NCBI GenBank assembly: GCA_011316305.1 | Contig: SAUG01000054.1 | Location: 186,001-250,000 of the forward strand | Source: Rusavskia elegans | Taxonomy: Eukaryota > Ascomycota > Lecanoromycetes > Teloschistales > Teloschistaceae | DNA length: 64,000 nt | Reading direction: 5' to 3' | Shown: positions 1 through 10,300 of the stretch, piece by piece | How the letters are laid out: every line of letters begins with the position of its first letter | Numbering within the stretch: position 1 is the stretch's first letter | The notes under the pieces: generated by a model | Database searches by the model: none | Told to the model about the DNA's origin: nothing | Seen by the model: the letters and a program-made list of their open reading frames with translations, nothing else | Program-made: the position numbers and the translations under genes

Positions 1-450
1 CCTCGTCTAGGCTTGGGCATGGAGCTGCAAAGGATTTGGCTATGGAAGCAAGCAATAGCACCGGTAGAGCGAGTATAGAGGTGGACATATTGGATATTGA
101 ATCGAACGTTCCTTTACTTGGGAGCCATGGAGCCTTAAACAGGTATTCGACCTGCTCTCGAAGACGGGCCATTCCGGGACCCAGGTTCACCAGTTCTTAT
201 GTATGTTTCTTGAGGCGAAGCGACTTACTGAACGCTAATGGCCCGGTGCAATGGTTCTCCTACCGATTCGAGTATTCGCATAGTAACTAAACGCTCGGTC
301 CGGAGCTCAGAAGTATGTTGTCGCATACAACAGAGTTCCCATAGAAGTGAAAAGGTTAAGTCCTTATGTGCTGATACCGTTCATTCCGTATTGCCGCATC
401 CAAGGGCTCAAGCGGCTAAAAAGACAGCCAAGAAATTATAGAATCGCCTG
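1..450 (+). pseudogene. Decayed or partial coding stretch at left edge
   Basis: I do not recognise this. Two plus-strand frames look coding but do not join cleanly. One runs at about 36-160. The other holds VFDLLSKTGHSGTQVHQFL at about 142-200. A GTATGT donor near 200 followed by an AG near 306 would join the second frame to a basic C-terminal tail that starts SQKYVVAYNRVPIEVKRL and stops near 440. The tail is rich in Lys/Arg and Leu. It could be the 3' end of a gene starting left of the window, or a pseudogene with a frameshift. The joining is my inference and no domain is visible. Confidence 0.25.
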
Positions 451-961
451 AGCGAGACTTGAACGACGGAAGAATGTTAGTACTTGGTCTGGCTTCAGCT
501 GGTACTCACCGTCACGATCGCGACTTGGTTTCCGGTGTACCAGTTGCTACATCAACCCAACCCTACCTTCGCTTTCGCCCCAGCCTACTTAGATATACAA
601 GGTTCTGACTAAATGCTTGGGCATCTCATGCAGTAATTAAAATGGATGTCAGTGTCTCGAGCAATTGCGCAGATTGAGCGCTTCATCTTCAATCAAATAC
701 TGGGTAGTGGAAAGAGACAACCGCAGTTGAAAAAGGGAACTCCAGACCTCGAATGGCGAACCAGGTTGCTTTGGTTCATGAATTGATACCCATACCTCGA
801 AAGCCCAATTGACAGAATAGGCGATGCCCCTACGTCGACATTGATCAATCCAGGTGTTTTCGTGAACGTGGCGACAATCGAGGGAAGTCTTTTTACCCCT
901 TCCTCACCTGGGGTTAACACTATATAAGTCAAACTAAACCTTTTAACCCAAACATCAACGG
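451..961. other. Intergenic, nothing recognised
   Basis: No ORF here has convincing composition or splice structure. The 79-codon minus-strand ORF at 693-932 is isolated, without a recognisable motif. The 3' part is the 5' flank of the tRNA gene. Confidence 0.4.
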
Positions 962-1070
962 GGCACTTTGGCCGAGTGGTTAAGGCGTTCGCCTGCTATT
1001 CTTCTCCTCCCTGGGGTGTTCAGCGTAGCGAATCCCTTCGGGGGCGTGTGTTCGAATCACACAGGTGTCG
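962..1070 (+). tRNA. tRNA-Ser(GCU) with a 28-nt intron
   Basis: The acceptor arm is GGCACTT (962-968) pairing with AGGTGTC (1063-1069), with discriminator G1070. The D-arm carries the A box TGGCCGAGTGGTTAAG (969-984). The anticodon stem is TTCGC (988-992) with GCGAA (1028-1032). The loop reads CT-GCT-A, giving anticodon GCU for serine codons AGC/AGU. The intron is 999-1026, inserted between positions 37 and 38, the standard eukaryotic site. It contains AGC, which can pair with the anticodon as expected for splicing. A long variable arm (CCC-TTCG-GGG) fits class II tRNA-Ser. The T arm is GTGTG-TTCGAAT-CACAC. A T5 run at about 1078-1082 is the likely Pol III terminator. Confidence 0.94.
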
Positions 1071-1559
1071 AATTTCACTTTTTGCGTCCGGAAAAGTAGT
1101 GACAATGATATTATTTTCAATTTTCAATCGTGATGTGTTAAAAGTTCATATGCCCTGTCAGCATGCAGCAAGTGGTTTGCCAGCTTTCAAGAGCTTTGAA
1201 ATCGCCGAGGCTGCTGTGACTCTTGACTCTGATGGTCTTGAAGGTGACGTCATATTTATGAAATGGGTACCCAGTCGGTATCACCTCGGCCGGAGAAGCC
1301 GGAGTCTACAACACTTTCAGCGCATTTACCTTCTTGGCGCTGGCATGGCTGGCGGAATTGGCGGAGTCGCCCAAAGGAGGTTGAGCTGCAAATGATGAAA
1401 ATGGCCCCTTCGATGGCGTGATACCATCCGAAACAGTACGAATGGCCAGCTTTTTTATTCTATGAATGGCTAGCTTTCCTAATCTAATGCGGGTATGTCC
1501 AGCCGAGACTATGCTCCCAAATGCATATACATTACCTCCCAGCACTTTTGCTCTTGTAC
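1071..1559. other. Intergenic between tRNA and transporter, nothing recognised
   Basis: It contains a short imperfect tandem repeat around 1438-1482 (GAATGGCCAGCTTTTTTA, then GAATGGCTAGCTTTCCTA). The last part is presumably the 3' UTR of the minus-strand transporter. The 139-codon ORF starting at 976 begins inside the tRNA and is an artefact. Confidence 0.4.
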
Positions 1560-3287
1560 TCATCTGATGAAGATAGCCCATCTCGCAATCCCTCCAGTCC
1601 CTCCCATCAAGATGGCCACAGGTGCATTAACGCTAAACCACTTCCCACTCACGAACGCCGCCGCCGTCAGAAAAACAAGCCAAGGGTCTCCACCTAGCGG
1701 CTGGCCTCCTTCTCCGCCAGCTATTCCCACGCGTCCAATCTCCCACAGCTTATAAACGGCCGTGAACACCAGCCCGACAGCGGCAGCATTGACCCCTCTC
1801 AAGATAGCTTGGAACCATGCTCTTCCCTCCAGGGCTTGCCATAAACCTAGAAACCCCAACATGATCACCAATCCAGGCGCAAAGATCGCAACGAGTGCAA
1901 TCAACGCACCCACAAACGACGGGACAGGTGTACCCTTCGTGGCGAGCGCACCGAGATAGACAGCAAAATTGAAATTCGGGCCTGGGAAAGACTGGATGAT
2001 GGCGAGACCGAGCAGAAAGTCCCGAGGGGAGACCCAGCCGGGTGAGACGATGTACTCGCGGAGAAGGGGGATGACGACAGGGCCGCCGCCGAAGATTATG
2101 GTTCCGGCTAGATAGAGGGAGGAGAAGAGGGAAAAGGCGCGGGGGACGATACCCGGGAGGAGGGCGCGTAGGAGGAGGATGGTGATGAAAGAGAGGAAGA
2201 AGAGGACGAGTAGGATAGTGCCTAGCCCCCAGGAGACGAGAGAGGGGAATGTTGAAAGAGTTGTTGTTGGAAGTGGTGTACTTGATGGGAGGGTTGTCGA
2301 AGAGGTGCTGGGCATGATCGCGAACTTGCTCCGAGGTGCGGCGATGGTATGGGGACGAATGTGGCTGTCGTCCGTGAGACTGGATCGTTTCGAGCTGTGA
2401 GGAATACTCGGAAGAGGCTTCTCTAGACTGTGATGCGGTGACGACCTCAATGTATTCGGTGGTGTTGATGTTCTCGGCCAGCTTCTTCTTTTCACCATTG
2501 TCACTTGCGATCTCCTTTCCCCCCCTAAGATTGCCCTCAGCTTCGTAATGCGACGAGCGCTATTCTGCAGCCAGCGCAGATCCCAGATCAACGTCGTAAG
2601 TCCTGCTCCGATCATGATGACGGGATAGTACCACAGCGCCGTGTACAGCATGCCGAGAGCGCCACCTAGGAAAACGAGGATGAGGGTGAGCTTGTCAGTG
2701 ATAGCTCGCCCTGCGAGATTCACTGCCGCCAAAGCAATTATTCCAACAGTCGCTGCGTTCAACCCGGATAAGAGGGCGTATACAGGTTCTGGAAGGGCGT
2801 CACCCACGCGTGAAATACCGACGGATAAACTGTACATTCCAATTGCACCGGGTAAACTGGGAAATTGCTGTCAGCTTGGATATCGTAAACGCCAGAGGTT
2901 TTCAAAGTCTCACCAGAAAAACACAAAGGCCAACGCCCCCGCAAGGAGCCCACCGTGCACCGCATTGATACAAAACAACATTTTGGCACTCGCCGAACCA
3001 GGCAGAGCTTGACTGATTGCGAATATCTGTTGATACTAGACCCGAGGCATTAGCTTTGGCCTCCGGAGAGCTGAACAGGATGTTTACCATATCTTCGTTG
3101 ATCCAGCCATGGTCCTCAACGAATAATTTATGAAACTGCTTGGAGTATCAGCCACCGTAATCGACTGTCATTGCTTCTACGTTGAGAGAAGTACCGTCTG
3201 AAATTGTACAGCTGGGCCCCCGAATGCTGTAAAGCCGAGATGCCACGTAGCTGCGATAACATCTCTATATCTGCTCCAGAATTTCAT
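1560..3287 (-). CDS. CHR-family chromate ion transporter, four exons, 516 aa
   Basis: Predicted plasma-membrane transporter of the CHR superfamily, whose studied members export chromate. The model is complement(1560..2856, 2914..3026, 3088..3135, 3195..3287), with introns of 57, 61 and 59 nt. It gives 516 aa, a normal length for fungal two-domain CHR proteins. Domain 1 begins at the ATG with the family motif region TAFGGPAVQF (residues 20-29) and continues through FVEDHGWINEDM and QALPGSASAKML. Domain 2 carries IIFGGGPVVIPLLREY (about 335-350) and QSFPGPNFNFAVYLG. A Ser/Pro-rich basic linker (about 185-295) separates two blocks of hydrophobic helices. The junction at intron 3 gives FFCLPGAIG where relatives tend to have WSLPG, so that junction deserves checking. 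The ATG at 3285-3287 is the first in the frame. The substrate is inferred from family only. Confidence 0.93.
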
Positions 3288-4849
3288 CTTCCCGATCTTC
3301 TAAAAATTGCATAAAGCGAGGGAATGCGCACGAAGGTCGGTCACGCAAATCCAATTATTATTGAGATCCAGGAATGGAGATATGTAAGGGCGGCAAAGAA
3401 CCATGAGAAAGAAATCATGACATAATTATCCTGGCACGTCTCACAGGGCGGAAGAGAGGATAGGGAAAATATATGTCGCTTCCATGAATGCACTGACGCA
3501 GTGTGAGAGCTCGTTCGACTTGGACACCTGAAACGAATGAAAATTTTTTCGACTGCATCTTTCGAGGGGAGGGCTGGCGCCGCCAACCAGACTTGAACCT
3601 CGGACAGTATGCCCGCAATCTGAGCATTTTCCCCAGAGATTCACAAGGCTACCCGTGGTACCCATGGTAGACTCACTGTCAGGGCTATGTCAGGGCCATT
3701 TGGGGATCAGGGTCCTAGCAGAAATTGGTATGACGTTGAAACCATAAGATGAAAAGGGTGATGATCCTTGGGATGAGCTTGGTTGAGCAGATTATTCGCG
3801 GGTGTAGTCATTCGGTCGAAAAGGAGTTGCCCGATGCAGAAGACAGAGCCACGGTAGTCGAAGATCAGGAACGCCGCGCTTCTCGGTTGGGCTGCATACC
3901 CCGGATTCTGTATATGCGAAGTGCCCGTGCGCCGCCGCGTGTGATGTGAAATGCAAGATATGTTTTGCGAGTTGCTGTTTGGCTATACCTTGAGGCGCGG
4001 CTTCCGATGTCCTCCGCACATTCTCTGCTGTTGGCAGTATCCTGGTGGAGCCCTTCAGAGGGTCATACCTTCTTGACGACAGAGCCATCAGGGCACTGTC
4101 CAAAACCTTCGACTCGGTAGCGCACGAGATATACACTGTGGTCTTGGAGGTGATTGAGGTCTCAGAAGCGGGAGAGATGGACGGAAGCTTGAGAAAGCTT
4201 GCGTTCGGATGGCTTCGGCAGGCGATTCATGTTTCGACGCAGTTTTGTCTAGCCTTATCAATTCTAGCGCTGTCTTCATATCAAGCTGATGCCCAAATGC
4301 CAAGACCTCCAGACTAATCGGGGGTTTCTGTCTTCATGAAGCACCGGAAGGAGACGAGCCATCGAGGTATCGATCGAAGCATGATCGCTACTTAGATGTC
4401 TCGCCAAAGTGTAGCTGCTGTCAATCTTGCCAGTAATTTCACTCATGTGACACCCTGCTCTACCCATTTCTTCCCATTTAGTCATTGCTAAGTAGTATTT
4501 TCGATCGTGTCTGGGTTCTTATTACTACAGATAATCTCTCTTGCTACAATGATCGCTAAGATTCGAATTTCTGATCTTAATTCTATATCCCGGGCTTCAT
4601 TTCTGGACATGGCAGCACCACATAAGGGACAACCACTTGGTGGCGCAACCTTCAAAGTATCCAAAATGGTCATTCAATGCTCCTCGACCTGAGATGGTGA
4701 AGATTGTGTTTGCCAAAGCAATCTTCGGCCACTGAATTTCGCTCATGCAAGCAATCAGCCTTTGAGCTCATCATCCTCGAATATTACTGGAATATTTGTA
4801 CTCGCTCCCAACCTGGCAAATTTTTGCCAATACTAACGATGGCAACAGG
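3288..4849. other. Intergenic with no supported gene
   Basis: Many short ORFs overlap on both strands without splice structure or motifs. The best-looking is a 61-codon minus-strand stretch at 4488-4673 with a CPLCGAAM pair of cysteines, but nothing flanks it that would make a gene. A tRNA-like B box lies at 3590-3600. Confidence 0.35.
3578..3662 (-). other. tRNA-like relic with a B box
   Basis: On the minus strand the sequence GGTTCAAGTCT (complement of 3590-3600) matches the Pol III B box GGTTCRANYCC at 10 of 11 positions. It is followed by TGGTTGGCGGCGCCA, which resembles a tRNA 3' end. The T-stem bases flanking the loop do not pair well, and no matching 5' acceptor strand or clean anticodon stem is present. 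A pseudo-tRNA or SINE-type fragment is the most I can claim. Confidence 0.2.
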
Positions 4850-5541
4850 AAAAAAGAATTCAATGGCCTGACGCTTTCGATGCCATATCTTACAACGGCT
4901 TCGGCAGTCAGAGATCCTCGTTACCTTGACGGTCCCATCTTCGACAGCGTACCTCCCAACCTCAACATTCCATAACCCCCAACCTACAGCTCTTTGTGCA
5001 GTGTATTGGGTTAGTAGTCGGAGCACGGAATTGCCAAAGCGCACTACGGGTGGGACCCGCCACGCCCTCTCCACACTCTCCACATGTATGACTGGATCCA
5101 AAGGAGAGCCAAGTGTAGAGGAATTGGAAGCCGTTATCCAGGGTAAGCAGGTTTTCCATGTCAATACCGACATCTCGTCAAGAATCTTTTTGGATCGTTC
5201 TGCGCGTAGATTCATCGCATATAACATCGAATATGATTGCGGACTCATCCAATTGGATGACCAATTCTCAAACCAACGATGTTGGATTCTGCAGTACACT
5301 ATGATGGGGGACGACGAGGTTTACCAAGATCTCCAGAAAGGCTGTCACGTCGTGTATTTGGGCTACAAAGGAAGAGTTCCCCCGGGGGATATTGCAAGAA
5401 TAGCAGCTATAGCGGCAAACCAAGCAAATGCACAGACGTAAGTCGTTGGAGCAAGCCGCGGTGAAATATGACTTGCTGAGAGGTATTAGGTACCTAGTAC
5501 TTGCAACCAGACGTCAACCCAAGACGAAGACTCGCTCCTAG
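4850..5541 (+). CDS. Unidentified coding stretch, exon model uncertain
   Basis: I do not recognise the family. A long open frame runs 4869-5437, and a GTAAGTC donor follows at 5438. With the acceptor at 5489 the protein continues TYLVLATRRQPKTKTRS and stops at 5541. Upstream, CTAAC plus GGCAACAG at about 4833-4849 looks like a branch point and acceptor, so the true first exon probably lies further 5'. The frame has no ATG before about 5086. The central part is mixed polar, with FHVNTDISSRIFLDRSARRF and YNIEYDCGLIQLDDQF, and shows no transmembrane segment or catalytic motif. A second frame at 4850-4975 also looks coding, which hints at a frameshift or a missed intron. It may be a pseudogene. 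Confidence 0.3.
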
Positions 5542-6382
5542 ATCTCAATTGTGGTGGAAGTATTGGATTAAAGATCAAACGCCCAAGTAAATATCCCCAA
5601 AGCAACAGGGAGCTCCTCCAAATAAGGAGTCTCAGCCATGCCTTTCACCATATATGGCCTTGGCGACAGGCGACAGAGTTACCACACTGGGCCTCGGATA
5701 CTTGTCGTTCATTATCAACAGCTTCTAAGACGCTGTCAAGGATTATATGCTACGATCCATATATCAAGAATCCATTTCCCATCTAGCCAACATTCTATGA
5801 GCCGTTGGTCCAAGTCCGAGCCAGCGCCATCCTCAGATATCCGTCTTTCCAAAACTTGCAGCACTTCTGCCAGTCATGACCACCACGATACTTCCAGTCG
5901 AGTACTTCGGACTTCCTTGTCGCCAGTATCTGAAGGCAGCTAACGGTCGGTTGCCGGAGTGACTTTACATTCCTCTTTGCAAAGCTGTTGCCGATTGACT
6001 TCACACCACCTACATTGGACAGAAGGAACCCTCGAGGTATGGATTAGCTGATAGCACTTTCTAGTGTCTACTCGGTAGTCCACAGTCCCACGAAATATTG
6101 CATTGAATTGCGGAGTGATGTCAACAACTGTAGGAAATATCTCGATCACAAAAAGACGGACTCGTGCCAAACGATTGAGATACGGTGTATCTAATCTACC
6201 TAAGATACTGCCGGTTCGTCCATCAACCATGCCTAGGAAGTCACTGGATATCCCGAATCTTGAATGCTCCTACAACGTCAAATGCGTTTCCTAAAAATGC
6301 AAACGAGCGATTACTCCAGCTATCGTCCACGAAGGAGCTGTGGCCCTTCTGAGACCCACCATCTCTCCATCGGCGTCGCCCA
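5542..6382. other. Intergenic downstream of the SRR1-like gene, nothing recognised
   Basis: Short overlapping ORFs only. The part next to 6383 is presumably 3' UTR of the minus-strand SRR1-like gene. Confidence 0.4.
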
Positions 6383-7310
6383 TCACCCCGAAATCAGTGT
6401 ACAATAGGCTGTGACTGTAGGGAATTGGTAACTCTCCTTCATTACCAGAAGCTCCTGAGACGATGTTACTGCGAAGTAGGCCCCGAATACTTCGCGATAA
6501 ATCTTCATCTTTCCCGGAAGTTCTGCTCTGAGCTTCTCGTTCTTCGCGTCGTCGTACTCTTCTTTCGGCCTGTACAAAAGGTGCGTTAGTCATGCTAATG
6601 GTTCAATAAATGTTCGATACACTTACTTCAGGGCTTCTATCCACCCCTTATAGTCCACACCCACGAACACTGCGGGCCAGTCCGCGCGGATCATCTTTTC
6701 AATGTGATCAAACGTTGCACATGGTGTGTAGACGAACACATCACGCCTGATCTCTAATCCCATATCCAGATTCCGTATCACACGGTACCCTTGAATGGTT
6801 TCCAGGAACTTTACGTCCTCTTCATTCATCTCCGGGTCATAGAATAGAACACGGCTACCGGGGATTGGGATAGTGGCCCGGGCATCTTTCGCTGACATTA
6901 GTTCCTTTTGAAAATTTGCTACGAGGGCGATCTTACCCAGTTGCTTCTTAAAAAGTTCGAAAGCGGCCAAATGGAACATCGGCCGGTTTTTCTGCTTGCA
7001 TAACTCTCCGTATTTGGGGGAGGTGAATGACCCAAAGTTGATGCAAACACATGCTTCCATCTGCTTTGGTGCCCTCGATTTGGCTAACTGGTGGCCAAAA
7101 TGTTGTTCGATCTTGTAGGCCATACTATCGACACCACCAGCGTAGAGCTCTCTCTGGATCTGCCCATACCGGCCCTGGACCTGATCCAGCTTGAGTCCCG
7201 CAGGTGCATTCTCTGTCACGGTCGATCAGATCGCGCCCTTATCATTTCTCGGATTAAGACGTACCTATCTCGATGGTTGTCTCCATTTCTTGATGTGGTT
7301 GGATACGCAT
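6383..7310 (-). CDS. SRR1-like domain protein, three exons, 272 aa
   Basis: The model is complement(6383..6569, 6627..7212, 7265..7310), with introns of 57 and 52 nt, the 3' one carrying TGACTAAC before its acceptor. It gives 272 aa starting MRIQPHQEMETTIEI. The middle exon shows the fungal SRR1-like pattern: a first strand CVCINFGSF (the CxGLGS position), then HLAAFELFKKQLG, the segment VLFYDPEMNEEDVKFLET, and the late TPCATFDHIEKMI and PAVFVGVD. SRR1 was defined in Arabidopsis phytochrome and clock signalling, and fungal paralogues are numerous and mostly uncharacterised. No signal peptide or membrane segment is seen. The strand CINFGSF replaces the usual CLGLGS, so ligand binding may differ. 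The frame is intact. The only other candidate start is Met9 of the model, also in exon 1. Confidence 0.8.
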
Positions 7311-10300
7311 TTCGAAAACTTGGATGGCCTATTCTGTACGGGGAAATCAAATGTATGTTGGCTCGGTACTCCACGGACGGTAGTGCTTGGATCTCTGCGA
7401 TGTCCAAGGCCACAGGGACTCGGTGAGTTGAGGATCAGACTTCTTGAAGCTGTTGTTGATGAGGATGATGGCTGAAAAGAAACGGCTACAGGGCCCATCT
7501 TATATAGCCAAGATACCGTAGTACCAGCATCAGCTACAGCATGTCTTCGACGACTAGTCCGCCGTGTGATGGCCATTCGAGACGGAAAGCTAGGTCATGA
7601 TACACGCCAAAGTATCAGAACATTAGATGCTGCCTCCTGTGTGCGACGAACAATCCGCGAAGAACTTCCTCGACCATCGTGCTGGAAGGGAGCAGGGAGA
7701 GAAGGGCTTGCGAATGTGCGACCACACCACTGCCCCAAATATTCCTTTGGCTTGCAAGGTGGTCGTGATTACATCGACTCGAGCACGCCTCAGTTGTTTT
7801 CCTATGCGGAGAACGGTAAGCCGATGTAGTTTGAAGAGCTGTGTTGGGTATGAGGACTCATAGTGAGAGTCTTCTTTGAAGACTGGGAGAGAGACCTTGT
7901 AGGATGCTTCGTTCGAGCGATCTGCGATCCCCAGTGGCGTTCTGATCAGGAGTTTCAGAAGGCAGTGACCCTGGTGTGCAGAGAAAGCTATGACCATCGT
8001 GCTTCTCACCGTCCCCTTGTGAAGCCACCAGCAAGGATGAGGCCTCTGTGCTCGTTGGTGGAATGCTTTGTTGAAACAATGACGTCTGGCTGATCTGCGT
8101 GAGCGAAAGACTGGAGTCCGAGAGCAGTGAAACCACATCCGTTAGATCCTTCCAAATGCTGAGAGAAACAGGGCTTTGCAAACGGCATCGGCCAGCTGAC
8201 CAGGCGCTCTCAAGGCTTTCATCCTGGAAATTTCGAGTAGACCTGCCCTGTCCGGAGGCTGGACCTTCATGTCAAACAGCTAGGAACAGGCACAGTAGCA
8301 GAATGTCTGGTTCGGGAAACGCCATTGCTACTATTCTTGGTATTTCGAGACTTGTGTTCATCGAACATCCCTGAGCTGTCTTTGTCAGCAAGCCAGGGTC
8401 AGTGGAGAGAGAACCAGCTGGTTTCCCCATCGGAGTTTGAAATCGCTGGTGCTGAAGATCGCAGTATCGGGCATCACAGGATTTCTTCTTCTGCTGGACA
8501 TAGATTGTGGAAATTCAGTAGATGTTGAATTGTGCAGAGTATGAGTACTAACCTGCAGAGTACACTAAAATTCGAATTCAGGAATTCCAAATTTCATCCC
8601 TCCCATGCACCGACCCTCCTCCTTTGCTTGCAAAATCATTATCATGTGGGAATTCGCTGGTCGAACAAAAGCCGGAAGACATGTGGTCAACAGGATGATG
8701 CCAGAGGAGCTCACAATCTAGAATAACAAACATCCTGGCCTCTCCGGAGTCCGATTTCCAGGTCATGATAACCATAGATCAATGCCAAACTCATTGAGCA
8801 GTTGCCAAACGTGTAGCTGTCTGCGTGCTACTTGAAATAGCCTACACGGTCTACGACTTCACGAAATGGCGGCACGTACCCCAAATGGATCAATAGCTGC
8901 TCGTAAGTACGTCATAGAGATCGACCCGATTAAGCATGAAGTCTTGATTCACTCATGGTAGACAGCACTTATCCTCAATTTCCCGAAGTTCCCGAAGCCA
9001 TCATCAGTCTCACGAATTGCCCCAACAACCATGTCTGCTTCCAGCGGAGCATTTAGAGTACTGCATGAAGTTCATCGGCGATGTGGAGAGACACAGGCGT
9101 GTCCAGGAGAATTGTCAGAGCTACGTAAACGCAGGATCAAAATAGGTGCCTGCACTTGAATTCACCTACCTCAAGCAATGGCCTCTGTTCATTTCAAGGT
9201 ATCGATTTACATCTACAAGTCGATGCATCGATATACATGATAAATGCGACGTCTCGATGGGCCGACAAGGTTATTCACTACCCAAGTAAATGAGCGTCCT
9301 GAACTAAGATCTTCTTTCGCCGAAGTGCTACTGCCCTCATACGAACGAATTACTGCGACGGATGTGATGGGAAGCTCAGCATTGCGGTTAGAGACCGGTG
9401 GTATGGCATACCGTATATTTGTACGAAGTATTGGAAGACGCTTTTAGGTTCAATGAGGTAGATGGGAAAAGGGGAGCATATTTCGATGCGGCTGTTGTAG
9501 TTGGGAACGATCTAGCAATACCTTTTGGAGAGGATACAGTCTCAGTGTATGGAGTTGAATGGTGGAGGATGGGGTTTATATGGATGTCCAGGAGATTGAG
9601 AGGGGTTTCAGGGTGTTTATTTGAGAAAGCGGGGGGGCCTATATAAGTTTTGGTATTTCATATCGCAGATTATTTGCTGCAGTGTCATTATTACTTATGT
9701 TATGAGAAAACAAGATCTACGTTTTGAATACAATGTAAGTCCTTTCAGGACTCGTATTGCAGTCCACTGACTTCTCGATGGCTTTGTATGTGGTGGGTTT
9801 GTACATAGAGAGACCTTTCAGGGGCGTGGGAGAGATGATCGTTGGCAAAATCAATCAAACATAGGTTTCATGGACATACCGAAGCACTATCATTCTATAG
9901 TATGCCTTGGTAAATCGATTAGTACCCTGTAGCAGGGTATTCGACCAATGATCCACACGCTCCAACCAAGCGGAGAGAGTGTTCCGGTCCGACCCCTCCA
10001 TTACTATCAAATGTATGGCTACCATGAAGTTCGATGATACCCCCAAGAAAGCCTTCTCTTTATCGCCATTTAAACGCACTGATTTTTTCCGATGAAGCCG
10101 TCCGCGTTTCATAGCTAGTGCTGCCGTTACTTGTTGCGATCATGATGCGGTCTCTCCTGTCGCTCATAGTAGAATCTGACGTGGATACTACTGCGAACGT
10201 GTTCTTATGATTTCTGCTGCTATTCCAGCCGTTGAATGATCGGATGCGCACCAATATGCCCACTGGTCTTCAATGTCGAAGCAGGCTTTGGCAGGATCTG

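Noticed and set aside
976..1395. 139-codon plus ORF after the tRNA
   Set aside because: It starts inside the tRNA-Ser gene and runs through the tRNA body and non-coding flank; composition is not protein-like.
4488..4673. Minus ORF with CPLCGAAM
   Set aside because: Two cysteines in 61 codons are not a zinc-finger signature, and no flanking exon supports it.
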